From NCBI RefSeq assembly GCF_001499655.1, contig NZ_LN879502.1:1488001-1552000 (forward strand): DNA of 64,000 bases, in the 5' to 3' direction. Under the pieces are notes generated by a model, which was not told the origin of the DNA, made no database searches, and worked only from the letters and a program-made list of their open reading frames with translations. The translations under genes and the position numbers were made by a program. Of this stretch, positions 47,020 to 56,059 are shown one piece after another. This stretch comes from Candidatus Protochlamydia naegleriophila. GTDB taxonomy: Bacteria > Chlamydiota > Chlamydiia > Chlamydiales > Parachlamydiaceae. Numbering within the stretch: the stretch's first letter is position 1; each line of letters begins with the position of its first letter.

Positions 47020-48006
47020 TCACTCATTTAGAGTGATTTTCCAACAACGATGGATCTTGGGGTCATGAAAATCAATCGGCAGCGTTTTATGGGAAATATC
47101 TACGATTGAACAGGTTGGAAAGAGCAGGGAATCAAACACAAATTTGCGTGAATTTGTACTAAAGATGATCATCCCCCCCTTTACAAGCAACTTCAAAGCT
47201 TTTGAAATCAATGTCGTATAATCGACTTGAATGTCAAATAACTGATCCATTTTTTTAGAGCGAGAGATCGTTGGCGGGTCGATCACGATGATGTCGTATT
47301 TTACCCGGCTTCTTACTTCTTCATCGAGAAACTTAAGGCAATCGGCACGAATGATCGGATTATCCTGCAAGGGAAATCCATTTAAGTCGAAGTTATCGCG
47401 TCCCCACGCAGTATAGGTATTGGACATATCGACACTTTTGGTAAATGCTGCCCCTGCAGCTGCGGCGTGCACGCTAAAGGAACAGGTATAAGCGAATAAA
47501 TTGAGTACCCGTTTACCTGCAGAGGCTGACGCCACAATTTTTCTCGTTTCGCGATGATCCAAAAATAAACCCGTATCCAAATAGTCTACCAAATTAACTT
47601 TGAATTTAACGCCAAACTCCAGAACCGTAAAAAACTCTTTCGCCCCTCCCATCTTCTCATATTGGCGGGTTTCTTTTCGCTTAGAACGGGTACGCCAAAA
47701 GACCAGCTCTTCGTCTATCGCGAAAATGGTTTTTAGTGCCTGAACTGTTTCATCCACAATCTCTTTGGGTGGCTCTGGATCGTCGATTGAACGGGAAAAA
47801 TAATGCACGCAGAAGCGCCCTGCATAAAAATCAATCGCCAACGGATACTGCGGAATTTCTTTGTCGTAAATGCGAAAGCAATCGGTATGGGTTCTCTTTG
47901 CCCATTTTCTGACATGCCGATAATTTTTTCTGATCCGATTGACGAAAGGAGAACTCTTATCCTCGCCATCGGCAATAGCTGGAAGTACTACAGATATTTC
48001 ATGCAT
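47020..48006 (-). CDS. rlmK: RlmK-like 23S rRNA methyltransferase (stand-alone)
   Basis: 328 residues. It equals the C-terminal half of RlmKL: FVNRIRKNYRHVRKWAKRTH, CFRIYDKEIPQYPLAIDFY, VDYLDTGLFLDHRETRKIV, SAM motif I VLNLFAYTCSFSVHAAAAGA, an acidic VDMSNTY, and catalytic-region VIDPPTIS. RlmK makes m7G at position 2069 in E. coli 23S rRNA. In many non-enteric bacteria it is separate from RlmL, as here. The exact target base in this organism is inferred. Confidence 0.8.
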   Translation of the reverse strand: MHEISVVLPAIADGEDKSSPFVNRIRKNYRHVRKWAKRTHTDCFRIYDKEIPQYPLAIDFYAGRFCVHYFSRSIDDPEPPKEIVDETVQALKTIFAIDEELVFWRTRSKRKETRQYEKMGGAKEFFTVLEFGVKFKVNLVDYLDTGLFLDHRETRKIVASASAGKRVLNLFAYTCSFSVHAAAAGAAFTKSVDMSNTYTAWGRDNFDLNGFPLQDNPIIRADCLKFLDEEVRSRVKYDIIVIDPPTISRSKKMDQLFDIQVDYTTLISKALKLLVKGGMIIFSTNSRKFVFDSLLFPTCSIVDISHKTLPIDFHDPKIHRCWKITLNE

Positions 48007-48099
48007 AGGTTACTTTACTCGCGTTCAAAGAAAGAGGAGCTATTAAAGATAACCAAAAGGAGATAAAACTGCCCGCCCTTTTTTAACGGGTGGAAAGTT

Positions 48100-48492
48100 C
48101 TAATGAGAAATAAATCCAACGTAAGTCAAATACAGTCCAACGAGAAATAGCAATCCTGCAATCGCGTTAATCCAAGAACGGCTCGAATTCAACAGCTGAG
48201 ATTGAATTTGCAGCACGACCGCAGGGAATAAAATGCGCACCATTCCACTGATTAGTAAGAACCATCCAAGACAAGTGATCACCCCTCTCCAGTCTGCCGT
48301 CCAAATGTTGTGAATTTGCGTGACAATAAGGCCTAAAATGAGCGAAAGGAATCCTGTGATAAATAGTAAAATGGGCTGCTGCAATAAACTTTTCCAGGCA
48401 AGCTTAAAAAATTTTTGATTGAACAAGACGCTTCCATAAACGACGATTAACGAAACTCCAAAAATGCGGGCGAGCAAAAGAGAGGTATCCAT
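48100..48492 (-). CDS. Hypothetical small membrane protein
   Basis: 130 residues with four helices (LLARIFGVSLIVVYGSVLF; ILLFITGFLSLILGLIV; GVITCLGWFLLISGMVRILF; INAIAGLLFLVGLYLTYVGF). No recognised motif. AAGGAG precedes the ATG. Confidence 0.7.
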   Translation of the reverse strand: MDTSLLLARIFGVSLIVVYGSVLFNQKFFKLAWKSLLQQPILLFITGFLSLILGLIVTQIHNIWTADWRGVITCLGWFLLISGMVRILFPAVVLQIQSQLLNSSRSWINAIAGLLFLVGLYLTYVGFISH

Positions 48493-48598
48493 CTACAACT
48501 CCTTCATCACTTAATTTAATCAGAGCATTCATCGCTCTATACACCTAGAATTTAGAGCTGGCTTGTCTCACATCTATCTTTTTTGGATTTAATGTGCA

Positions 48599-48630
48599 AA
48601 GAAAAGAGTCCTCATAAGAGCTCTTTTCTT
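48599..48630 (-). terminator. Terminator after the alpha/beta hydrolase
   Basis: AAGAAAAGAG (48599-48608) pairs with CTCTTTTCTT (48621-48630). Confidence 0.6.
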
Positions 48631-48642
48631 CAAATAGAGCGG

Positions 48643-49707
48643 TTAGATGGTTGGTCTGTGCCAAACCGAACGGAGAAATACCATAGTATAACTAAAAGCT
48701 GCCCAGACTTTTTGCTGGAAAAGATCAAACGCGCCTTTAGCACGCTCTAACCAAGTCACTTTTCGGTGCAGATTAATGGGAGACGGCAAGGTGACTGGAT
48801 CTTGGATGCGCTGCGCCAAAAGATTGCGAAATCCAATGGCTTGAATAACCGCATCTATTTCATGATTTTTCAAAGGACGAGAATGGGGATCTGCCGTTTG
48901 ATCTTCTAAAAGCATAAAGGTCGTTTCTTGATTTATGCCATGAATCGCTTTGTAAAGGCTCGCATCATAAACAATAACAGGATCGTGCGTATGACAGATC
49001 ACACACTTCCTACCCCTAATTCTAGACCAGGCGCTTTCTGTATCGAGCTCCCACCCCGTTAATTTAAAAGCGAGATGGGACATGTTTTCAACAACAGCCA
49101 ACGAGTTGATAATGCGTCTTGCAATTCCAGCTGCCGGCAATACCGACCTGATCTGTTGATGAGCGGCGATCGATAATTTTGCATAAGAGCGGTCATTAAC
49201 AATATGAACTCCTTCTTTGATCAGAGCAACCTGCGCGGAAATTCCCCCGCCCAAAGAGAAGCCATGCAAAGCAATCTTATCCAAGGGTACGTTAAAATGG
49301 CGTTCTAAATGATCGACTATTGCAACACCGCCATCCACAACTTCTCTTGGATTTGTTTCACCATCGCTTCGCCCAACTCCTGTATAATTAAAGGTGACGA
49401 CGTTAATTCCACGCCTCGTATACATGTCTATGTAATAGGAAAGATAATGCTGGTAGCATCCCTGTCCCCCAAATAGCACAACTGTTTGCGTCGTTGGATC
49501 AACTTTAGTCTGAGTATGGGGATGCTTGCCTGCGAAATGAAAAGCTTCAAGCGCATGTCCCATCGGCGTTGTAACATCTAACTTTTGCCCCTCATAAACA
49601 GCAACAACTCTTAAAGCCTCTTGGTCCAATAGATTTGCTACTTCCGGATCAACATGCCTTCTCTGGTTAGGAATAAGCATCCGCCCCACAGCCTGAACTG
49701 GATTCAT
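48643..49707 (-). CDS. Alpha/beta hydrolase, chlamydial CHLPS/DUF818-like
   Basis: 354 residues. Strand and loop VVLFGGQGCYQHYLSYYIDM, then NVVTFNYTGVGRSDG and the nucleophile elbow HGFSLGGG (S151) are clear. His and Asp of the triad are likely in the later part (for example HDPVIVYD). No signal peptide. It resembles a hydrolase family typical of Chlamydiae. It is the last gene of the minus-strand run 54915-48643 and has its own terminator. Confidence 0.75.
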   Translation of the reverse strand: MNPVQAVGRMLIPNQRRHVDPEVANLLDQEALRVVAVYEGQKLDVTTPMGHALEAFHFAGKHPHTQTKVDPTTQTVVLFGGQGCYQHYLSYYIDMYTRRGINVVTFNYTGVGRSDGETNPREVVDGGVAIVDHLERHFNVPLDKIALHGFSLGGGISAQVALIKEGVHIVNDRSYAKLSIAAHQQIRSVLPAAGIARRIINSLAVVENMSHLAFKLTGWELDTESAWSRIRGRKCVICHTHDPVIVYDASLYKAIHGINQETTFMLLEDQTADPHSRPLKNHEIDAVIQAIGFRNLLAQRIQDPVTLPSPINLHRKVTWLERAKGAFDLFQQKVWAAFSYTMVFLRSVWHRPTI

Positions 49708-49834
49708 ATAATCTCTTAATAAGGATTAATAATAAAAACCGAAACAAATTCTACATGTAAAATTTACAGTAAAAAGTGTAGCAAACAGGCTGTTTTTAAT
49801 TATTAAGATTTGTTAAATTCAAATATTCGATTTC

Positions 49835-50899
49835 CTATCCAGTCATCGCAGTCAAGACGCGGCGTGGCCCCTTGAAAGTAGCCCGGCCATGCATAGACAG
49901 CACATTGTCCAGCACCAATAGATCTCCTTTTTGCCAAGGAAATGAGAGCGTGTTGGCATCTAAAACATCTAAAACGTGGTATAGATCATTGCGGGGAATT
50001 TTAGAATGATCAGCAAAAAACACTTGATGCAATCGCATATGTTCGCGGCAATAAAGCAACTTCGTGCCAAGATAGCGCCACCATCCTAACAATTTGGGAT
50101 TGAAGTCAAAGAGATGGGCCTGATTAAACCACACCTTTTCTTGGGTTTCTGGATGGGAAATGGCCGCGGGCCTCAGCTGGCTGATCTGCAGCCAATTATG
50201 CTGATTCCACTTAAAGCTTATTTCATTTTCTAAGCATTTTTTTTCGACTTCTTTCGGATCCATCGTCTCAAACACATCTTTCCAAGGTTTATGCCCTTTT
50301 TGGAAGGTGTTGATCAGCTCCATTAACTTACTTTGATGGTAATACGCAGAAACATAGAGGAGTTCTTTGTCAACCATCCGCTGCTTAACAGCGCTATTAA
50401 TTGATTGATAAATCTTGCGTGCATCGCCAAGAATGGTTGAGCCTCCTTCTTGGGCAGGTACAGCACAGTAAAAATAGATGTGGGAGGGATAGTTTTTAAC
50501 ATAAGACAATTCATTGTGAAGAGGTATTTTCATCGAAGGAGGCGCTTCTGTTGAAGTATAGATGCCTTCCTTGATTTTTGTTCTCGGACTATCTCCGCCA
50601 ACATAATCGATAAATTTTCCCGTGCCTAGAGCCTTAATGACCGATGCGAAGTCATTCTCATTGTGAATGGGAAAATTGCGAAAGAGTAACCCTCCATGCT
50701 TCAACAAATTTTGTTTAAAAAAGGAATTGCTATGGGTCAAGAGGTCGAGCAAGTCAACGAGAGCCATTTCATTTCGGGACTCGATGACTAAAGGAAGGTC
50801 TTCGGTTGTAATCAGCTTTGTTTTGATTTGATCTAATCCACCCATCATGACTCCACAGCTTTCATCGTGATTGCTACTTTGCTCGCTCTTGACATTCAA
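49835..50899 (-). CDS. TauD/TfdA (SyrP-like) Fe(II)/2-oxoglutarate dioxygenase
   Basis: 354 residues from 50899; the ATG at 50848 (MMGGLDQIK) has GTGGAG in front and may be the true start. Iron ligands: HNE motif (H128, E130) and the distal His in VLDNVLSMHGRATF (H337), followed by KGPRRVL for 2-oxoglutarate. The phrase AQEGGSTILGDARKIY is typical of the SyrP-like branch, whose members hydroxylate amino acids in peptide biosynthesis, or of TauD. Substrate unknown. Confidence 0.85.
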   Translation of the reverse strand: MNVKSEQSSNHDESCGVMMGGLDQIKTKLITTEDLPLVIESRNEMALVDLLDLLTHSNSFFKQNLLKHGGLLFRNFPIHNENDFASVIKALGTGKFIDYVGGDSPRTKIKEGIYTSTEAPPSMKIPLHNELSYVKNYPSHIYFYCAVPAQEGGSTILGDARKIYQSINSAVKQRMVDKELLYVSAYYHQSKLMELINTFQKGHKPWKDVFETMDPKEVEKKCLENEISFKWNQHNWLQISQLRPAAISHPETQEKVWFNQAHLFDFNPKLLGWWRYLGTKLLYCREHMRLHQVFFADHSKIPRNDLYHVLDVLDANTLSFPWQKGDLLVLDNVLSMHGRATFKGPRRVLTAMTG

Positions 50900-50986
50900 G
50901 GGCAGATTGAGCAGGCACTCAAAATTTTAGAGAGCTAACCCAAAAACTCAGTACCTATTTAAATGATAGGCATTTATTTTTCAAAA

Positions 50987-51016
50987 ATAATCCCGGCTCA
51001 TTCGAGCCGGAATTAT
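50987..51016 (-). terminator. Terminator after the large methyltransferase-like gene
   Basis: ATAATCCCGGCTC (50987-50999) pairs with GAGCCGGAATTAT (51004-51016) with one mismatch. T-rich in the direction of minus-strand transcription. Confidence 0.8.
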
Positions 51017-51022
51017 GGAAAC

Positions 51023-53143
51023 TTATTCGTGGATATATTCAATATTGGCTAATTGAATCGTTTGCTGAAATTGCTTTAGTGCAGAAAGATGAACTTGATA
51101 TGTCAGGTAATGCTTTTCTGCCGGATCTTGCAGTTTTTCTGTCTCGTAAATCAATCGAGCTCCTTCAACAGCTGGCCGCTCTTGCTTATTGACTAAGATA
51201 TCAATGGAGATTTCTTTCTGCCCACCAATTTCTAACACTTGCAATGTCGCAGCCTCCGATAAATAGCCACAAATCTGAGTGAAGGGTTTGTAGCGGGGCA
51301 TGGAAACAAGCTTGTGGCCATCTGGTGTTTGATGAATCACCTGAATTGTTTGGTTTTGATGGTAGCGTTCATCTTTTTCCCTTTCCCATCTTGCTGTAAT
51401 GATATCCAGTTCATTATTGGGATCAGCAATCAAGATTTTAATCGTATCAGGTTCCTGGTTGCCTTCTGCTGTGTAGAAGGCTTTAATAGGTGCTGAAATA
51501 ATAGCCTTAGCGATGAAGCCAAGGCTTACCCCCACTGCACTAAAAGCGCTTGCCAATTTTGTTCCAAGGCTTTCAGGCGCATTCCAAACGCAGCTCCACA
51601 TGCTCTTCATTTTGCCAATGTAGTCATACATGTAAAAGGGCGTGTGATCAATAAAGTCTGAATACTCTTTTTCATTCTGAGCATCAAATCTCTCCAATGC
51701 CGTTAAGTTGGCCACAGTGCGCCATTCGCTTCCATGCTTCCAACGAGCGATGCAGGCGCTTGGTAAATTCGTCAGCGCACTCAAGCTGCACTGAATAGTT
51801 GTCGTGGCAAGAATAAACAAATTCATCGCCATGTTATCTGAAAATAGCAAATCTTTCAGCTTCACATCGTTATCGTTTATAGACTCTTTTAAAAATTGAT
51901 AGAAATGGCGCCAATGCTGCCGCATATGTCCAACATAATCGAAGGCATAGCTGTGATGATCTTGAATAAATTCGGCATACTGCTTTGAAAAGCGCACATT
52001 TCCCCATTCAATCCATGTTGCCCATGTCCCATTTTTAGGACGTGTACAGTCATTGCGATAGCTGATGGCTTGTTGGAGCTCTTCTAAGTTCGTCGGAGCC
52101 TTCACAAATGCCAACATCGCATTTTCTGTGGGATCACCAGGCAAAACAAGAGCCTTATCCGAGATACGCGTAAAGCCATGCGTTTGCATTAACTGGACCC
52201 ACTCTTCGCTGCTTTTAAACTCGCGCACTTCTTTGCTTTCCACTTCCCAGCTAACGCCATCAGAGGCATTGACAAAGCTATGAACGACAGATGCAATGGC
52301 CCTTAAGTCTTCTTTAGGCAACTGAGCCGCCCCTGCTTGATCTGCAACATTATGCTCTCGAATGAAAATGACTCCGCCCGGTCTTAGCTTGCTATGCATC
52401 GATTGAGTAAAAGGCTCTACTCGATCGGCCGGAATGTGATGCAGTCCGCCCACACACGCGATCATGTCAACGCTTCCATCAGCAACTTCATCGCCAATTG
52501 GCCGATGAGTTTTTTCCGGATTTAGAAAAGGATCTTCACAGTCGTTGTCATTTAAAGCCACATGCTGCTTATAAGGATAAGACCCTAATAAGGCGCCTGC
52601 TTGAATGCGATCTCCAAATCCAATCTCTGGACTATTACAAACAGCAATGACAGAGCCATTCAATGGCAGCTTGGCTGTTTTGCGGATCGTATCGACGTAG
52701 CGGCGATCATAAATTTCCAGGTAATCGCAAAACTTCTCTTTTCTAAATCCCTGCATGAACTCAGCAACTTGACTGCCCATCCCCTTCTTCAACACAAAGA
52801 GCGACCACAATTGTTTCAGGGATGAAAAGTTTTTCTTGGTTGTATGAATTTGAGCAACCAACTCTGTGTAGACTTGTTCATCTGTTTTTGTTGGATCTCC
52901 AAGCAAGTTTTCCATCAAGGCCAGAACTTTCTTTTCGTCTAGACGATAGAAAATCGTTTTAAGAAACTTTACAAATTCCCCTTTCATCTGATTCGAGGTT
53001 TGAAAAACACGTCTAAAATCCGAAGGAGGTTGCACATCGCCGCGCGGAAAAAGAGGGGACACATTCATTTGCGATTGAACAGGCTGTATGTCTTGATTGA
53101 CAGGAACAATTGGATTAACGGTTGCTGCGCTTATGTTAAGCAT
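51023..53143 (-). CDS. Large protein with methyltransferase domain and membrane segments
   Basis: 706 residues. Residues about 150-340 follow a class I methyltransferase plan: an altered motif I (VIAVCNSPEIGFGDRI), SVDMIACVGGLHHIPADRVE, LRPGGVIFIREHN. The later half has two related segments, FIQDHHSYAFDYVGHMRQHW and FIDHTPFYMYDYIGKMKSMW, each followed by a hydrophobic stretch (residues about 435-455 and 525-545), suggesting an internal duplication and a membrane-attached tail. It follows the FAD oxidase by 8 bases, so the two are cotranscribed. Function unknown; the methylation target cannot be inferred. Confidence 0.65.
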   Translation of the reverse strand: MLNISAATVNPIVPVNQDIQPVQSQMNVSPLFPRGDVQPPSDFRRVFQTSNQMKGEFVKFLKTIFYRLDEKKVLALMENLLGDPTKTDEQVYTELVAQIHTTKKNFSSLKQLWSLFVLKKGMGSQVAEFMQGFRKEKFCDYLEIYDRRYVDTIRKTAKLPLNGSVIAVCNSPEIGFGDRIQAGALLGSYPYKQHVALNDNDCEDPFLNPEKTHRPIGDEVADGSVDMIACVGGLHHIPADRVEPFTQSMHSKLRPGGVIFIREHNVADQAGAAQLPKEDLRAIASVVHSFVNASDGVSWEVESKEVREFKSSEEWVQLMQTHGFTRISDKALVLPGDPTENAMLAFVKAPTNLEELQQAISYRNDCTRPKNGTWATWIEWGNVRFSKQYAEFIQDHHSYAFDYVGHMRQHWRHFYQFLKESINDNDVKLKDLLFSDNMAMNLFILATTTIQCSLSALTNLPSACIARWKHGSEWRTVANLTALERFDAQNEKEYSDFIDHTPFYMYDYIGKMKSMWSCVWNAPESLGTKLASAFSAVGVSLGFIAKAIISAPIKAFYTAEGNQEPDTIKILIADPNNELDIITARWEREKDERYHQNQTIQVIHQTPDGHKLVSMPRYKPFTQICGYLSEAATLQVLEIGGQKEISIDILVNKQERPAVEGARLIYETEKLQDPAEKHYLTYQVHLSALKQFQQTIQLANIEYIHE

Positions 53144-53151
53144 TCTCTCTC

Positions 53152-54915
53152 CTAAGTTACGTCGTAATATTTTTGTGTATGACCATTGCTAAACACATGA
53201 GTTGGGTCATACTGTTGCTTAAGTCTTCTTAGATTTGCAACACGCTCTGCGCCATAGCATTGTTCGAACTGCTCTTGCGTTGCATAAGGCATGTAGGCCT
53301 GATAATAGACATCCCCTTGTGTGACAAGGTATTGATTGACCTCTTGAATCCAATTCTTTGTGCGCTCAATTTCCTTCTCCGTCTTCAATTGGCTAAAGCA
53401 GATGACGACGGCATAACGGTCCTGCTCTGCATATGGCAAAACGGAGATATTATCTTGTGGAGTTGGCCTAATCGTCGCATTGACCAAGCGCACTTCATTG
53501 GCTTTCAATTGAGCACCTAAAAATCTGAGGAAATTCGGAAGATTTTCTTCCTTGATAAAATACTCTTGCAGCCACTGTGCATGTAAATTAGAGTTTTGAA
53601 GCATTCTAAAGGCATTGATTGGCGGATGAAGCGCTTCATTGCGCGTCAGTTTCCTTCCCTCAAGCATGACCTGCCTTTCTTTACTCCAAAATTTATTGAT
53701 CAGTCTTCGCGTGGTAAAATAAGAGAGGCGGCTAAGCGCTTGAAGAGCAATGCGCTCAATTCTTGTTCCAGCTTTCGGTTCTGGTGTAAAATCTTGTGTC
53801 AACACTGGAATTGCTTGCTGTGCTTCGGCAACAGCGGTGTCTTTCTCATAAGTGACCATGCACACCTGGCGAAGCGGATTCCCATCCAAATTATCGAGCA
53901 CAAGCCGTCCGCCAAATAAAGGAATATCTTGGTCTTTAATATGCGTCTTGTAATGGGTGATAAACTCATCCAAACTCACTTCGGTTGTTTTCTCAATCAA
54001 ATGCTCGTTCGCTGTTAACTTCAATCTGGCACTGACAATGACTCCAAAATAACCAAGCGTTCCAAACATGCATCCAAACATCTCGTCATCGGGCGTCAAC
54101 GTACGTAAGTCGCCATTAGCATCAATGATGTCGAGCGACTCAACCGTTGAGGCAATTGCCCCGTCTTTATGCGCCCAGCCATGACAGTTAATGCCAATCG
54201 ATCCACCCACAGTAAAAAGATCTGAGGCCTGCTTGACAATGACAGACATCCCTCTCTTATTCGCTTCGATCTGAATTTCTTCCCACGTCGCGCCGGCTTG
54301 CACAGTCGCTGTCTGATTATCTTCGCTAAATGTCAAAGACTTTAATCGACTCATATTAATCACGAGGCAGTTGTCGTTTGCAGGAACCGTCTGAGCACCT
54401 TGGCTCATTCCAGCGCCAATGACCGAGACTTGTTTATTTTCTCGCTTGGCTTGCTTGACAAGTTCCTTTAACTCTTCAACGCTCTCTGGATATTGAATGC
54501 CTTGCCCAGGTATTTCCCTTCCATACTGCGTTTCAACACCGAAGGGTCTAATGATTCTATTCGACTTAATATTCTTAAGAAACAAGCCAGAGACTCCATC
54601 TGCAGAGCGGATGCCAAGAGGTGAAAACAAAATGCCTAAACAAAACTTCTCAATTTTCTGACTATTTTTATGGAACTTTTGACTCGCAACCTGATCGCTT
54701 CGCGAAAATGGAATCGATAATAATAGTTTGGGAACCCGTTTGAATAGTAACTCTAATGCTAAAAAAGTTGGGAAGACTGTGACACTCATGAACCTGGATA
54801 AAAGATGGCAGCTAGCAGTCAGAACTAAACTATTGCTATTCTCACCCTTAATAATAAGGTCTTCTATTCCCCTCGCTACTGAAGCCGAAGGATTGCAAAT
54901 GAATGACTCTCCCAT
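53152..54915 (-). CDS. FAD-linked oxidase (PCMH-type)
   Basis: 587 residues. After a hydrophobic N-region (about 35-75, MSVTVFPTFLALELLFKRVP) comes the FAD-binding PCMH domain: YPESVEELKELVKQAK, VIGAGMSQGAQTVPAND, ATVQAGATWEEIQIEAN, TVGGSIGINCHGWAHKDGAI. The end LRRLKQQYDPTHVFSNGHTQ is typical of the family (aldonolactone or alcohol oxidases). It acts on an unknown hydroxylated substrate. It is the first gene of the run and starts 8 bases before the methyltransferase-like gene. Confidence 0.8.
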   Translation of the reverse strand: MGESFICNPSASVARGIEDLIIKGENSNSLVLTASCHLLSRFMSVTVFPTFLALELLFKRVPKLLLSIPFSRSDQVASQKFHKNSQKIEKFCLGILFSPLGIRSADGVSGLFLKNIKSNRIIRPFGVETQYGREIPGQGIQYPESVEELKELVKQAKRENKQVSVIGAGMSQGAQTVPANDNCLVINMSRLKSLTFSEDNQTATVQAGATWEEIQIEANKRGMSVIVKQASDLFTVGGSIGINCHGWAHKDGAIASTVESLDIIDANGDLRTLTPDDEMFGCMFGTLGYFGVIVSARLKLTANEHLIEKTTEVSLDEFITHYKTHIKDQDIPLFGGRLVLDNLDGNPLRQVCMVTYEKDTAVAEAQQAIPVLTQDFTPEPKAGTRIERIALQALSRLSYFTTRRLINKFWSKERQVMLEGRKLTRNEALHPPINAFRMLQNSNLHAQWLQEYFIKEENLPNFLRFLGAQLKANEVRLVNATIRPTPQDNISVLPYAEQDRYAVVICFSQLKTEKEIERTKNWIQEVNQYLVTQGDVYYQAYMPYATQEQFEQCYGAERVANLRRLKQQYDPTHVFSNGHTQKYYDVT

Positions 54916-55151
54916 AACATCTCTCTAATTTATTATTTAAATATAAAATAAATAAAATTAATTTAATTAATATTAAAATAATATTAAGAAAACATAAATC
55001 AAATTATTAGTTGCAACATTTATCCCAGTCAGGTTGAGGATAAAATCTCTGGTAAAGAATGTAAGAAAAAACTATGACATTTGATTTAAGTCTGAGTTCC
55101 TCTAAGCGCAATACATCCAAAACTCAGGTTATAAAGGAAAGGAAAAAGGAA

Positions 55152-55637
55152 ATGATTCCAATCATCTTATGTCTATGTGCATTGATCTGCAGTTTCATTC
55201 ATTTGGTCGTGAAAAAAGAGTGGAATAAAAAAGTAGAGATTATTCTCTCTTACCTCATTTTTTTTAATATAGGCATCATGGGACTCTTGGGTTTTTATGC
55301 TCATACAGCTATATCTTATGAAACAGCGACCTTAATTGGATGGCCTCCTGGTAATCCTTTTCAACAAGAGGTGGCGGCGGCCAATCTGGCTTTTGGCATT
55401 TTAGGTATCATGGCTTTTAGCTATCGCAGCACATTTTGGCTGGCAACGATCATTGGACAGTGCATTTTTCTTTTAGGTGCCTTAGTTGTACACATTGTCG
55501 ACTATCTACAGCGGGGAAATACTGCTCCTGAAAATTTTGGTCTCTTTGTTTGGACAGATGACCTAGTCATGCCGCTCATCTACCTAGCTCTTCTTTATTA
55601 CTATATGAGAGAGTATCCTCACAAAGAAAGCGTTTGA
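55152..55637 (+). CDS. DUF6790-type membrane protein
   Basis: 161 residues from the ATG at 55152, which has GGAAAAAGGAA before it (a longer frame begins at 55074). Four or five helices: IPIILCLCALICSFIHLVV, LIFFNIGIMGLLGFYAH, AANLAFGILGIMAFSYRS, LATIIGQCIFLLGALVVHIV, VMPLIYLALLYYYM. The phrase IGWPPGNPFQQEVAAANLAF marks the family. Function unknown. Confidence 0.75.
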   Translation: MIPIILCLCALICSFIHLVVKKEWNKKVEIILSYLIFFNIGIMGLLGFYAHTAISYETATLIGWPPGNPFQQEVAAANLAFGILGIMAFSYRSTFWLATIIGQCIFLLGALVVHIVDYLQRGNTAPENFGLFVWTDDLVMPLIYLALLYYYMREYPHKESV

Positions 55638-55673
55638 AGAGAATGAATGAGAAGTCCGCATGCCATTTAAGAG

Positions 55674-56000
55674 ATGAATCTTAATCCTCTCGCAGATATA
55701 CTCTCAGTTCAAATGACGAAAAGGATTGACATGCCAGGGGATGGGTGGGAAGTGTACATGATTCAAACGCGTTCGGGAAAGCTGTACACAGGCATTAGCA
55801 AAGATGTTCAGCGCCGCTTTAACGAACATCAAAAACAACAAAATGGAGCGCGCTTCTTTAAACTATCGGCTCCTGAAAAAATCGTGTTTCGCGAAGAACA
55901 TGTCAATCGTTCCGAGGCGACAAAACGGGAAATTTCCATCAAAAAAATGAGCCGCCAAGAAAAGCTTGCCTTGATTAAAGCAGCTGATGAAGTGGAATGA
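55674..56000 (+). CDS. GIY-YIG nuclease domain protein (UPF0213-like)
   Basis: 108 residues from 55674. The ATG at 55731 (MPGDGWEVYMIQTR) has AAGGA at good spacing and may be the real start. The core VYMIQTRSGKLYTGISKDVQ and RRFNEHQ, then AEKI-like APEKIVFREEHVNRSEA (catalytic Glu region), match the small stand-alone GIY-YIG family. These are DNA-acting or putative nucleases of uncertain role. Confidence 0.85.
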   Translation: MNLNPLADILSVQMTKRIDMPGDGWEVYMIQTRSGKLYTGISKDVQRRFNEHQKQQNGARFFKLSAPEKIVFREEHVNRSEATKREISIKKMSRQEKLALIKAADEVE

Positions 56001-56059
56001 CTCTCTAAAGATCAGAAAAATTTAGAAGGGGCACTTGCTCTCTACTTTCAAAAAAGCCC

